From: Treponema sp.
GTDB taxonomy: Bacteria > Spirochaetota > Spirochaetia > Treponematales > Breznakiellaceae
Assembly (NCBI GenBank): GCA_031276295.1
Contig: JAISNI010000001.1
Coordinates: 1 to 60,643 of the forward strand
Length of the DNA: 60,643 bases
Reading direction: 5' to 3'
Below, piece by piece: positions 27,516-35,509 of the stretch (positions are counted from its first letter, which is position 1; every line of letters begins with the position of its first letter). The notes beneath the pieces are model-generated. The model had not been told where the DNA came from. It was given only the letters and a program-made list of their open reading frames with translations, and did not search any database. The translations under genes and the position numbers were made by a program.

Positions 27516-27727
27516 ATTAATAAATAGCGTTGTGCAAAAAATTCAATTTTTGAACAACAACCGCTGAAGTCCAATCCCTACAACGATCCAATCGAGCCGC
27601 CTTCAAAACCGAAATCTTAAAAGAGCCTCAATTTATACCTTATATTTCAATAATAACCTTTTAAGAATATACTATCCAAACCAAAAATTTCAAAATTTAA
27701 CATTTTAAAATTAATTCGTTTATAGAA

Positions 27728-27756
27728 AGTCTATCGAAAAGGAATCATACTGTCAA
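27728..27756 (-). promoter_or_regulatory. sigma-70 promoter upstream of tRNA-Leu
   Basis: TTGACA (27756-27751), a 17-bp spacer and TAGACT (27733-27728) on the minus strand. The start near 27721 would be about 205 nt before tRNA-Leu and could drive tRNA-Leu and tig. Confidence 0.45.
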
Positions 27757-27940
27757 GAAGACGGAAGAGGAGGTGGAGCGGCAAAAAAACAAGAACACAC
27801 CGTGAGCTTCCCGAAACTTTCCCGCCGCCGGTGATGAATTTTACACTATTGTATTGATGATATAAGGCGCCGTCAACAAGTTTTATCCATTACTTACCGA
27901 TCAGGCGAGGTTAAACAGGATAAAAAGAAACCCACATTAA

Positions 27941-27961
27941 CCGCAGAACGCTGCTCTGCGG
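27941..27961. repeat. tRNA-spacer hairpin, copy A
   Basis: CCGCAGA and TCTGCGG form a 7-bp stem with a 7-nt loop, followed on the plus strand by AGGCTCT. The size and flank match copy B at 28362-28382. It lies just downstream of tRNA-Gly. Confidence 0.6.
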
Positions 27962-27973
27962 AGGCTCTCATTA

Positions 27974-28045
27974 AGCGGGAAACGGGAGTCGGACCCGCGA
28001 CATCGACCTTGGCAAGGTCGCGCTCTACCACTGAGCTATTCCCGC
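27974..28045 (-). tRNA. tRNA-Gly (anticodon GCC)
   Basis: Acceptor GCGGGAA/TTCCCGC with discriminator T. The anticodon stem CGACC/GGTCG encloses TTGCCAA. D and T arms are standard. CCA is not encoded. Confidence 0.96.
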
Positions 28046-28071
28046 AAAAAAATACACACCACTCAAACCAT

Positions 28072-28093
28072 TCTCTGCGCTACGCTACAGAGA
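28072..28093. repeat. tRNA-spacer hairpin, copy D
   Basis: TCTCTG and CAGAGA enclose a 10-nt loop between tRNA-Lys and tRNA-Gly. It has the same position relative to a tRNA as copies A and B but a different stem. Confidence 0.4.
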
Positions 28094-28106
28094 CACTTCT
28101 TTCCCC

Positions 28107-28179
28107 TGAGCCGCGCAGGGATCGAACCTGCGACCCGCAGATTAAGAGTCTGCTGCTCTACCAGCTGAGCTAGCGGCCC
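28107..28179 (-). tRNA. tRNA-Lys (anticodon CUU)
   Basis: Acceptor GGGCCGC pairs with GCGGCTC (one G-U pair), discriminator A. Anticodon stem GCAGA/TCTGC encloses CTCTTAA. CCA is not encoded. Confidence 0.95.
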
Positions 28180-28235
28180 AATAATTCATCATTCTCAAGT
28201 ACCGTAACGCCTTTATTCGAAAGTCTAGTTTAACA

Positions 28236-28255
28236 CCCCGCAACTCTGCCTGGGG
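28236..28255. repeat. tRNA-spacer hairpin, copy C (weak)
   Basis: CCCC/GGGG with interior CAACTCTGCC. The interior resembles copy B, but the stem is short. Confidence 0.35.
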
Positions 28256-28361
28256 AATTAGACCCACTCACCGATTCGCGCGGGGAGAGGATAACCGGAC
28301 CGAATGTCCGCCATTTCCTTTCGAACGAACCTCCGTTTGAGCTAACGCGGCACTTAGAATA

Positions 28362-28382
28362 CCGCGGAACTCTACTCCGCGG
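28362..28382. repeat. tRNA-spacer hairpin, copy B
   Basis: CCGCGGA and TCCGCGG form a 7-bp stem with a 7-nt loop, followed on the plus strand by AGGCTCA as in copy A. It lies just downstream of tRNA-Arg. Confidence 0.6.
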
Positions 28383-28390
28383 AGGCTCAT

Positions 28391-28464
28391 TGCGTCCGAC
28401 AGGACTCGAACCTGCGGCCTACGGATTCGAAGTCCGTCGCTCTATCCAGCTGAGCTACGGGCGC
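28391..28464 (-). tRNA. tRNA-Arg (anticodon UCG)
   Basis: Acceptor GCGCCCG pairs with CGGACGC with one C-A mismatch at the fourth pair; discriminator A. Anticodon stem ACGGA/TCCGT encloses CTTCGAA, giving UCG. The rest is standard. Confidence 0.93.
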
Positions 28465-28478
28465 TTTCTCCGGATCAG

Positions 28479-28551
28479 GGTGGATGACGGGGTTTGAACC
28501 CGCGACGACCAGATCCACAATCTGGGACTCTACCACTGAGCTACATCCACC
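28479..28551 (-). tRNA. tRNA-His (anticodon GUG)
   Basis: An extra 5' G at -1 pairs with discriminator C73, the tRNA-His identity feature. Acceptor GTGGATG/CATCCAC. Anticodon stem CCAGA/TCTGG encloses TTGTGGA. First tRNA of the minus-strand cluster. Confidence 0.96.
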
Positions 28552-28577
28552 ATCAATAAAACCATCCAACGCATTAA

Positions 28578-28606
28578 ACAATATGCCAATCAAAAAAAAA
28601 AGTCAA
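28578..28606 (-). promoter_or_regulatory. sigma-70 promoter of the tRNA cluster
   Basis: TTGACT (28606-28601), a 17-bp spacer containing a run of T, and TATTGT (28583-28578). The start near 28571 lies about 20 nt before tRNA-His. Confidence 0.6.
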
Positions 28607-28666
28607 GGGGCTTTGAAACTTTTTTTATAGATGAAAAATATCCTCCCCCGAATGCTTACAAATATC

Positions 28667-28694
28667 TTAACCGGAGGCGTTTTTTAACCGATAG
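28667..28694 (+). promoter_or_regulatory. possible sigma-28-type promoter before the flagellar operon
   Basis: TTAA (28667-28670), 16 bp, then ACCGATAG (28687-28694), close to the flagellar sigma consensus TAAA..GCCGATAA. It lies 17 nt before the ATG at 28712, so the leader would be very short. Weak by itself. Confidence 0.35.
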
Positions 28695-28711
28695 TTGTTT
28701 AGAGGTATTAT

Positions 28712-29650
28712 ATGGAAGCGGAAATAGAACAGCCTGAAACGTCTGAATTTTTCCAAAGTGAAGTTCCCGTGCTTTCAGATGCCGTACCGGAACAGCCTGA
28801 AACCCTTGAATCTTCTCAAAGTGAAGCGCTGGTATTTTCAGATGCCGTATCGGAACAATCTGAAACGCTTGAATCTTTCCCAAGTGAAGCGCCCGCGTTT
28901 TCAGATACCCCGGAACAGCCTGAAACCCTTGAATCTTCCCAAAGTGAAGTTCCCGTGCTTTCAGATGCCGTACCGGAACAGCCTGAAACGTCTGAATCTT
29001 CCCCAAGTGGAGTTCCGGTATTTTTGGCTCCCGCATTGGAAACCCCTGAATCCGCCCAAACTGAAACTCCGGAATTGTCGGATGCCGTCGCGGAGGGCTC
29101 CGAATCTTGTCAGGGCGAGTCCTTTCTTCTTTCAGAAGAGGTACCGGAAGAGTCTTTAGTGCCGCCCTTTGAATATGAGAAGTGTCTATCGGTTTTATTA
29201 CGGGAAAAAGAACTCCTGGGAGAGATAGCTTCCATGCAGGCAGAGGTCAGGCGGGCGGTAATCAACCGCGAATGGACGGATTTCGACTCCATGCTTGATA
29301 CCCTGAACAGCTTGGGTGATGAATTTCAGGCCCTGGAGGCCGACCGCGTTGAGCTTTTTAAAGCCGCGTTTGATGGAAATGAGGAAGGAGCCGATTTCTA
29401 CGGGATAGTTTTACTGTTGACGCCTGAACAGCGAAGCAGAATAACCGAGGTATACCGTACCCTTAAAATAGAGTTTTTTAAGGTCCGCATGGCTAATGAT
29501 ACCCTCACTACCTATTTAAACGAAGCAAAGACCGTGGTAACGGAATTTCTGGGGGCGGCTTTTCCTGAGAGGCGGAACCATCTGTACTCCCGGTCGGGCG
29601 TTCCTATCCCCCAGGATATGCGGAGCCTCATCGTGAATCAAAGTTTTTAA
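28712..29650 (+). CDS. FlgN-like flagellar chaperone with N-terminal repeats
   Basis: The product has 312 residues. Residues about 6-130 are five degenerate 20-22-residue repeats of the type EQPETLESSQSEVPVLSDAVP, strongly acidic and Ser-rich. Residues about 155-300 form a helical domain (LREKELLGEIASMQAEVRRAVINREWTDFDSMLDTLNSLGDEFQALEADRVEL) of the FlgN kind, the export chaperone of FlgK and FlgL. The flgK gene follows after 14 nt, which supports this. Ordinary FlgN proteins are about 140-160 residues, so the repeat half is an addition. AGAGG lies upstream of the ATG. Confidence 0.72.
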   Translation: MEAEIEQPETSEFFQSEVPVLSDAVPEQPETLESSQSEALVFSDAVSEQSETLESFPSEAPAFSDTPEQPETLESSQSEVPVLSDAVPEQPETSESSPSGVPVFLAPALETPESAQTETPELSDAVAEGSESCQGESFLLSEEVPEESLVPPFEYEKCLSVLLREKELLGEIASMQAEVRRAVINREWTDFDSMLDTLNSLGDEFQALEADRVELFKAAFDGNEEGADFYGIVLLLTPEQRSRITEVYRTLKIEFFKVRMANDTLTTYLNEAKTVVTEFLGAAFPERRNHLYSRSGVPIPQDMRSLIVNQSF

Positions 29651-29664
29651 GGAGGAATTTATAG

Positions 29665-31557
29665 ATGACATCCACCTTTATGGGAATAGAAATTGGAAAA
29701 CGGGCGGTAGGAGCCCACCAGCAGGCCATGAATACGACGGGGCATAACCTTTCCAATGCCTCGACCGAAGGTTATTCACGGCAGCGGGTGGAATTTTCTC
29801 CTTTTGAACCGATCTATCTTCCCGGTCTTAACCGTGAGGAAACTGCCGGTCAGCTCGGTCAGGGGGTTACGGCCGCCCGCATAGAGCGTATACGGGATGA
29901 ACTTCTGGATAAACGTATTGTTGCCCAGTCGTCAGGTGAAGGCTACTGGAACGCGCGCGATCCCTATGTGCGCCTCCTCGAACAGGTCTACCTGGAACCC
30001 GGGGAGAATTCCGTGCGCAGTAAGATGGACGAGTTCTGGAATGCGTGGGAAGAACTTTCGGTTTATCCTGCGGATATTGCCCCCCGTATTGCGGTTCTTG
30101 AACGGGGCAAAACCCTCATTGACGGCATCCATGAACGCTATAAGGCGCTGAAAGGCTTACAGGATATGACCAACGGGGACATAGAATTGAGCCTTTCGCG
30201 GGTAAACGAACTTTCACGGCAGATTGCGGGCCTTAACAACGATATACAGAAGATCCGCGCCCAGGGGGATAGCCCTAACGATCTCTACGACCGGAGGGAT
30301 CTGCTTGTGGACAAACTTTCATCCATCATTGACATTTCGATTGACAGCCGCGATCCCGATGAATTTATGGTACATACTGCGGGAATGGTACTCGTTCAGG
30401 GACATATAGGCCGCCAGTTCGAGCTTAGAATACCGGCGCCCGGTATGGGGACCGAGAATAACGCCTATCCCCGCATAGTCTGGCAGGATATAGGGGATGA
30501 GGTACGCTTCCGCAGCGGCAGCCTTGCGGCTCTGGTAGAGTTGCGGGACCATACCCTCCGTTCAGAGATACAGACCCTGGATACGATGACTATGCACTTT
30601 ACCGATCTTGTAAACGAGGTTCACCGTTCCGCCTACGGCCTTAACGGAAACACCGGAAACGATTTCTTTAACGAGCATCCCTTTGTTACCAATGTAAGCG
30701 GCAATTACGACCGCGATGGAGACGGAGCCTTTGACTCAAGCTATATCTTCCGCATCAATGGTACCAATGCGCTTGATAAAAAGGCCCAGGTCGGGCTGGA
30801 AGGCGCCATCATTCTTTCCGCCGCGGCCGGTACGGTGGAGGTGCCCTACTATCCTACCGATTCCGTTGGAGACATCATCAACAGGATCAACAATTCCGGC
30901 GCCGAAGTGGCCGCAAGGCTTAACAGGGACGGGCATCTTTCCCTTAAAGCCTCCGCTGCCGCTGACGCGGATAATCCGGACTTTGTGATACGTCATATCG
31001 AAGATAGCGGCCGTTTTCTTACCGGCTACGCGGGGCTCCTCAGCGCGCCGGGCGCCGAAGGCGCCTACGACTGGGACAGGGCCGATGCGGTATCTGCACT
31101 GCGCGGAGGGGCGGCGGATTATGCGCTTGCCCCGACAGCCCACCCTTCGGGCTGGATCGAAGTGAATGATGCCCTTGTCAAGGATCCGTCTTCGGTTGCC
31201 GCCGGTATGGGGGAAAACGGCCGTCCCGCGAATCCAGGGAACGGTGAAGCCGCCATAGCCATAGCCGCTATCCGTAATACCCAGGTGATGGTGGGGCAGG
31301 TTCGCAGTTTTGACGATTATTTTGCCGATTCTGTAGGCCGTGTCGCCATGCTTGGCGAACAGAGCGGACGCGCCCTTGAAACCCAGAATCTCATTATGAA
31401 ACAGCTCAAGGATATGCGGGAATCGATTTCCGGCGTCAACATGGACGAAGAACTTTCCAATATGATCAAATACCAGCACGGCTATGCGGCGGCGGCCCGT
31501 TTTATCACGACGGTAAACAGTATGCTGGATACGATAATCAACAGGATGGGAGTATAA
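29665..31557 (+). CDS. flgK: flagellar hook-associated protein 1
   Basis: The product has 630 residues. The N-terminus (MGIEIGKRAVGAHQQAMNTTGHNLSNASTEGYSRQRVEFSP) carries the conserved hook/rod motif and the C-terminus (SGVNMDEELSNMIKYQHGYAAAARFITTVNSMLDTIINRMGV) is the paired helical end of FlgK. The protein joins hook and filament. AAGGAGGAA lies 8 nt before the ATG. Next gene flgL follows after 9 nt. Confidence 0.95.
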   Translation: MTSTFMGIEIGKRAVGAHQQAMNTTGHNLSNASTEGYSRQRVEFSPFEPIYLPGLNREETAGQLGQGVTAARIERIRDELLDKRIVAQSSGEGYWNARDPYVRLLEQVYLEPGENSVRSKMDEFWNAWEELSVYPADIAPRIAVLERGKTLIDGIHERYKALKGLQDMTNGDIELSLSRVNELSRQIAGLNNDIQKIRAQGDSPNDLYDRRDLLVDKLSSIIDISIDSRDPDEFMVHTAGMVLVQGHIGRQFELRIPAPGMGTENNAYPRIVWQDIGDEVRFRSGSLAALVELRDHTLRSEIQTLDTMTMHFTDLVNEVHRSAYGLNGNTGNDFFNEHPFVTNVSGNYDRDGDGAFDSSYIFRINGTNALDKKAQVGLEGAIILSAAAGTVEVPYYPTDSVGDIINRINNSGAEVAARLNRDGHLSLKASAAADADNPDFVIRHIEDSGRFLTGYAGLLSAPGAEGAYDWDRADAVSALRGGAADYALAPTAHPSGWIEVNDALVKDPSSVAAGMGENGRPANPGNGEAAIAIAAIRNTQVMVGQVRSFDDYFADSVGRVAMLGEQSGRALETQNLIMKQLKDMRESISGVNMDEELSNMIKYQHGYAAAARFITTVNSMLDTIINRMGV

Positions 31558-31566
31558 GGAGGCTTT

Positions 31567-32853
31567 ATGCGCAGGGTATCAACCGATATGCCCAATACCG
31601 ATCTACAGTACTATCTCCGGCGGCAGGAAGAGAGTCTTGCCAATATTCAGTCGAAAATCGCGGGGCAGAACAAACTGCACGAACTGCGGGACGATCCCCT
31701 GGCCGTTTCTCATGCGGTACGCTACGAATCGTATCTCGCACGGCTTAACCGCTTTGAGCAGAACAATCTGTACGCCCGGGATCATTTTAACCACATTGAC
31801 GGCTACCTTCAGCAAGCCAATTCGGTCCTCCAGCGTATCCGGGAAATTTCCGTCCAGGGCGCGACGGGGACGTATGCCAAAGAAGACCTGCGGAATATGG
31901 CTGTGGAGATCAATGAACTTCTCAAGGAACTGGTCTCTGTTTCCAACGCGCTGGGCCCCGACGGCAAGTACCTTTTTGCCGGGGACAAGGCTTTTACCGA
32001 GCCTTTCCGTATTGTAGAAGGGTCGGCGGCAGGCGGAAACTCAAATTTTGATCAGATTCCGATGATACTGAGGGTAGAGTATCTGGGCGCGGGCTCTTCC
32101 CGGCGGACCGAAATAGGCGACGGCGCCTATTCGGTATTGGACATAGGCGGTGGAGAAGCCTTCTGGGCGGAAAAAATGCAAATTTTTTCCGGTATGGATG
32201 CTTCGGCCTACCGAGCGGAAGCTGCCGGCGCTTTTTTTGTAGACGGAGCCGAGGTAACGGTGAATCCTGGCGATACCCTTCCCGCCATAGTAGCCAAGAT
32301 CAACGATTCTTCCGCGCCGGTGAAGGCATATATAGATCCTGAATCGAGGGGTTTGGTTCTGGAAGGAACCGATGCCCACCTCATCAAACTGGAAGACCGC
32401 AGGTCTGCCGATGCAAGCCGGCTTCCCGAATCCCATGTCCTGCAGGATCTGGGCATATTGGGCGCAAATACGGAAAGCGGGGCGCCGAACTGGAATACTT
32501 CAGCGCGAGTCTCAGGCGGTTCTGCCTTTGATATGGTGATACGGCTGCGGGACAGCCTTCTGCGCGGGGATTACGATTTTGTCGGAAGCCAGGGTATACT
32601 CGGCATAGACCTGGCCATAACGAACCTGCAATCAAGGCTTACCGAAATAGGCAGCCGTGAGGAACGGGTAGAGATGACCTGGAACCGCATTAACGAGGAG
32701 ATTCCCAATGTTTCCAGGGCTTTAAGCAGGGAAGCAGGCCTCAACTTAAGCGATGCGGCTACCGATCTGAGCATGGTGGAATTTGCCCACCGTGCAGCCC
32801 TGCAAACCGCCGCAAAGGTTATTCCTCCAACCTTGCTTGATTTCCTCCGTTAA
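31567..32853 (+). CDS. flgL: flagellar hook-associated protein 3
   Basis: The product has 428 residues. It begins MRRVSTDMPNTDLQYYLRRQEESLANIQSKIAGQNKLHELRDDPLAV, the flagellin-like N-terminal helix of FlgL. The C-terminal helix LNLSDAATDLSMVEFAHRAALQTAAKVIPPTLLDFLR is likewise typical. Second junction protein between hook and filament. AAGGAGG precedes the start. Confidence 0.93.
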   Translation: MRRVSTDMPNTDLQYYLRRQEESLANIQSKIAGQNKLHELRDDPLAVSHAVRYESYLARLNRFEQNNLYARDHFNHIDGYLQQANSVLQRIREISVQGATGTYAKEDLRNMAVEINELLKELVSVSNALGPDGKYLFAGDKAFTEPFRIVEGSAAGGNSNFDQIPMILRVEYLGAGSSRRTEIGDGAYSVLDIGGGEAFWAEKMQIFSGMDASAYRAEAAGAFFVDGAEVTVNPGDTLPAIVAKINDSSAPVKAYIDPESRGLVLEGTDAHLIKLEDRRSADASRLPESHVLQDLGILGANTESGAPNWNTSARVSGGSAFDMVIRLRDSLLRGDYDFVGSQGILGIDLAITNLQSRLTEIGSREERVEMTWNRINEEIPNVSRALSREAGLNLSDAATDLSMVEFAHRAALQTAAKVIPPTLLDFLR

Positions 32854-32884
32854 TCATCTAATCATCCTTGTTAAGGAGAAAAAT

Positions 32885-33334
32885 GTGAAGGTTGCGACCA
32901 AGGCCTATGGATTGATCGATGTGGATGAACGGCAAAAAATCATCTTTCCGGCGGGACTTTTCGGCTTTGAGCCGTACAAGGAGTACGTGCTCATGGACGC
33001 GGAACGGCAGCCGTTTTACTGGCTTCAGTCGGTGGACGAGGAAAGGGTTGCATTTATCCTGATAGACCCTTTCCTCTTCAGGCCGGATTATGAAGTGAAT
33101 ATCAGCAACGAAGAACTGCTTGATATAGGTCTTACCGGCCCTGAAAAGGCGCTTATTTTTTCCATTGTTACTATCCCGCCGGAAAACGGCCCTATAACCG
33201 CAAACCTGCAAGGCCCCCTTATCATTAATCGGGATACCCGCTACGGCAAGCAGGCCGTTCTTTCGGACGTGCGCTGGAATACCCGGCATGATATTATGGG
33301 GGAACTATCGGCGGTAAGGCGGGCTTCATGCTGA
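32885..33334 (+). CDS. fliW: flagellar assembly factor FliW
   Basis: The start is GTG 32885 ([29 protein letters not shown]) with AAGGAG 8 nt upstream; a longer frame from 32783 would overlap flgL and is rejected. The product has 149 residues. The blocks [45 protein letters not shown] and [31 protein letters not shown] are family-typical. FliW binds flagellin or CsrA and so relieves CsrA repression of flagellin translation. It overlaps csrA by 7 bp. Confidence 0.96.
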   Translation: MKVATKAYGLIDVDERQKIIFPAGLFGFEPYKEYVLMDAERQPFYWLQSVDEERVAFILIDPFLFRPDYEVNISNEELLDIGLTGPEKALIFSIVTIPPENGPITANLQGPLIINRDTRYGKQAVLSDVRWNTRHDIMGELSAVRRASC

Positions 33335-33561
33335 TACTTTCCAGAAAAATCAACGAAAAGATAATGATCGGCGACGAAATATCGGTTTCGATCATAGAGA
33401 TACGGGGTGATCAGGTACGGCTGGGGGTTGAAGCGCCCAAAGCGGTAAAAGTTTTCCGTCGGGAAGTGTTCGATGCGATAAAGGCCGAAAACAAGGCCGC
33501 CGCCGAATCGAAACCTGTTTTTCCCGAATTCGATTTTGGCGCGAGGGGAAAGACCTTTTAA
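33328..33561 (+). CDS. csrA: carbon storage regulator, RNA-binding translational repressor
   Basis: The product has 77 residues, beginning [51 protein letters not shown], the full CsrA fold with the RNA-contacting Leu4/Arg6 and Arg44 region. It binds GGA motifs in hairpin loops and Shine-Dalgarno sequences. Its overlap with fliW reflects the FliW-CsrA-flagellin partner switch. Both flagellin genes of this window carry candidate CsrA hairpins (42143 and 43609). Confidence 0.97.
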   Translation: MLILSRKINEKIMIGDEISVSIIEIRGDQVRLGVEAPKAVKVFRREVFDAIKAENKAAAESKPVFPEFDFGARGKTF

Positions 33562-33576
33562 ACGGCCGGCTTTTTT

Positions 33577-33643
33577 GAGAGTCTCTGTTAATCGAGAGTC
33601 TCTTTTAATGGAGAGTTTCCGTTAATCAAGAGGCTCTTTAATC
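33577..33643. repeat. four tandem 17-bp repeats after csrA
   Basis: The units GAGAGTCTCTGTTAATC, GAGAGTCTCTTTTAATG, GAGAGTTTCCGTTAATC and AAGAGGCTCTTTAATCC follow head to tail. Each begins with a short palindrome (GAGAGTCTC in the first two). They fill the gap between the convergent csrA and HD-GYP genes and run into the latter's stop codon. Confidence 0.7.
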
Positions 33644-34708
33644 CTTGTTTTTTTCATAAAGCCGGTTAAAATCCTCCGCAATTGAATAGAAAACGTCGCT
33701 CAGGAAGGGATCAAAATGCGCTCCCTTGTCCTGCATCATCTTCTCTACCGTTACCGAATGAGTCAGGGCAGGCTTGTAGCTGCGTTCCATTCGGAGGGCA
33801 TCGTAAACATCGGCAAAGGTAACAATACGGGCGGCAAGCGGTATCATGTCTCCTTCAAGCTGAAAGGGATAACCGTTGCCGTCCCAGCGTTCATGGTGGG
33901 AGAGGGCTATCTCCTTGGCCATAGGATTGGGATAGGTAGAGAGGATAAAGGCTCCGTTCTTCGTGTGCTCGCGCATGATTGCCCATTCCCATTCCGAAAG
34001 CGGCCCTTCTTTGTTGAGGATATCATCCGGTGTACCTATCTTCCCTACGTCATGCATAGACGCCAGAAAACCGATGTTCTCAACAAAATCGGCGTCAACC
34101 TGGAAATATTTTTCATTGTAATTATGGTACAGTTCTTCGGCTATGCGTTTGGAATAATAGTTTACCCGTATGATATGCTTGCCTGTATCATTGTCCTTCA
34201 GTTTTGAGGCTTCAAGCAGGCTTATAAAGACGCTGGTGAGAAGCTGCTTGTTTTCCTCGGTAACATCATCGAACATAACTATAAATTCATGCGGTTCCTT
34301 GATGTCCAGATCCGTGGGGAAAATGTAGACCCGCACCTGCACCGATACCATAGCCCGCGATTTAATCCGTACTTTGCCCTTCCATGAATAACCGTTCTCA
34401 CCATTGATAATGGTTTCCCATATCTTCCGTATGTCGTCAATCTCAAAAGCCTTGCCGAACACATCCGTAAAGTAACATCCCTGTAGGTTGAAAAAGTTGG
34501 TAAAAAGATTTTCGCAGGAAGGGTTGGCAAATACAATCTTTAAATTTCTATCAATAATGAGTACCGGAAAGATACTGTTCAAAAACAGCTTAGAAGATGA
34601 AGAAAATAATTGCAGATGTTCCCCGCTTTTATCAGGGATGTCTTCATCCAATACTTCGAGCGGCTCAACTTCCTCTAATTCTTCCATATCCCTATTACTA
34701 TCAGCCAT
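33638..34708 (-). CDS. PAS-HD-GYP cyclic-di-GMP phosphodiesterase candidate
   Basis: The start is ATG 34708 (MADSNRDMEELEE); a TTG 12 nt upstream is an alternative. The product has 356 residues: an acidic N-terminus, a PAS-like domain (FPVLIIDRNLKIVFANPSCENLF), then an HD-GYP domain with HDVGKIGTPD and HHERWDGNGYPFQLEGDMIPLAARIVTFADVYDAL. The HD metal ligands and the GYP motif (GNGYP) are present, so hydrolysis of cyclic-di-GMP is likely. It has no membrane segment. It lies 30 nt after tsaB, at the end of a minus-strand group. Confidence 0.88.
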   Translation of the reverse strand: MADSNRDMEELEEVEPLEVLDEDIPDKSGEHLQLFSSSSKLFLNSIFPVLIIDRNLKIVFANPSCENLFTNFFNLQGCYFTDVFGKAFEIDDIRKIWETIINGENGYSWKGKVRIKSRAMVSVQVRVYIFPTDLDIKEPHEFIVMFDDVTEENKQLLTSVFISLLEASKLKDNDTGKHIIRVNYYSKRIAEELYHNYNEKYFQVDADFVENIGFLASMHDVGKIGTPDDILNKEGPLSEWEWAIMREHTKNGAFILSTYPNPMAKEIALSHHERWDGNGYPFQLEGDMIPLAARIVTFADVYDALRMERSYKPALTHSVTVEKMMQDKGAHFDPFLSDVFYSIAEDFNRLYEKNKD

Positions 34709-34738
34709 ATAAACCAACAAACCCCGAATGCAAATACC

Positions 34739-35509
34739 TTATGAGAACGACATACCTCGCCCTTCAGGGTGAAGTATGTTGATTTCCGCATCACTTTTAC
34801 GAATATACTCAGGACCGCAGAAAATGTCGTTACCGTCATTCTCCTGTAAGCCCCTGCTTTTTATAATCTCCAAAAGCTCAAAAGCTCTCCCTCTTTTTCT
34901 TTCAGGATCCTGAAAAAAACGATATCCGGGCATCGCATCCTCCAGCAGAGGCAGGACTCTCTCCGCATCCGGGCCGGTAAGCAGAATACCCCCAGGTATG
35001 AGATGTGTCGTTGTGTTTTCCCTATTTAAAGGAAAGGGCTCGTTCCGGTAGACTTTCTGTACCGCCTTCCCAATTACATCTACCAAGTCCGCAATTCCTG
35101 CATCCATATAGGGGGTTATCGGTTCTCCCCTATGGTAGAGCGCGGTAAAGAAACACCTTTTTTTTGCATCTATTACCGGGATCACAATACCCGGCCAGGC
35201 CGAATGGGGGAATGCCATACAATCCAGGGTAGGGACGGCTTTCAAGCCTATACCCAGGGCTAAAGCCATGCCTTTTGCCGCGGCAAAACCGATACGCAGG
35301 CCGGTAAAGGAACCGGGGCCTTTCATGCAGACAAGCAAACCCAGCGCGGAAGCGTCCTGGCCGGCATACTTAAAGAGGCTGTCAATAATATCCATGAGCA
35401 ATTCCGAATGCCGCATACCTGCATCTGCTTCCAAATACCAGAAGCCCGTATCGGTCTTTAAAGCCGCCGACAAAACCGAACAGGCGGTATCCAGGGCAAG
35501 TATATTCAC
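34739..35509 (-). CDS. tsaB: TsaB, tRNA t6A37 threonylcarbamoylation scaffold
   Basis: The product has 256 residues. The N-terminus MNILALDTACSVLSAAL and the block MKGPGSFTGLRIGFAAAKGMALALGIGLKAVPTLDCMA are the ASKHA-type signatures of TsaB (YeaZ). It works with TsaD and TsaE to modify adenosine 37 of ANN-decoding tRNAs. It overlaps tsaE by 4 bp. Confidence 0.93.
   Translation of the reverse strand: MNILALDTACSVLSAALKTDTGFWYLEADAGMRHSELLMDIIDSLFKYAGQDASALGLLVCMKGPGSFTGLRIGFAAAKGMALALGIGLKAVPTLDCMAFPHSAWPGIVIPVIDAKKRCFFTALYHRGEPITPYMDAGIADLVDVIGKAVQKVYRNEPFPLNRENTTTHLIPGGILLTGPDAERVLPLLEDAMPGYRFFQDPERKRGRAFELLEIIKSRGLQENDGNDIFCGPEYIRKSDAEINILHPEGRGMSFS

Larger units (their letters stand above)
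27517..27973. other. AT-rich intergenic region between tRNA-Leu and tRNA-Gly
   Basis: This is a stretch of about 450 bp without a gene. It holds a near-perfect hairpin at 27532-27563 (GTTGTTCAAAAATT paired with its complement, minus strand), the promoter at 27728-27756, and the repeat hairpin at 27941-27961. I see no open reading frame with protein-like composition and no recognisable structured RNA. Confidence 0.5.

Noticed and set aside
28262-28352. tRNA-like stretch (TTAGCTCAAACGG on the minus strand) between tRNA-Arg and tRNA-Lys
   Set aside because: It starts like a D arm, but there is no matching D stem, no anticodon loop with U33 and no T arm, so I do not call a tRNA.
28387-28593. 68-codon open frame across tRNA-Arg and tRNA-His
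   Set aside because: It consists of tRNA sequence; the frame is a by-product.
30736-31479. 247-codon open frame antisense to flgK
   Set aside because: Shadow frame with no signal peptide, domain or ribosome site.
33577-33643. Tandem repeats considered as a CRISPR array
   Set aside because: Units are contiguous with no spacers and no cas genes are present; no CRISPR array was seen anywhere in the window.
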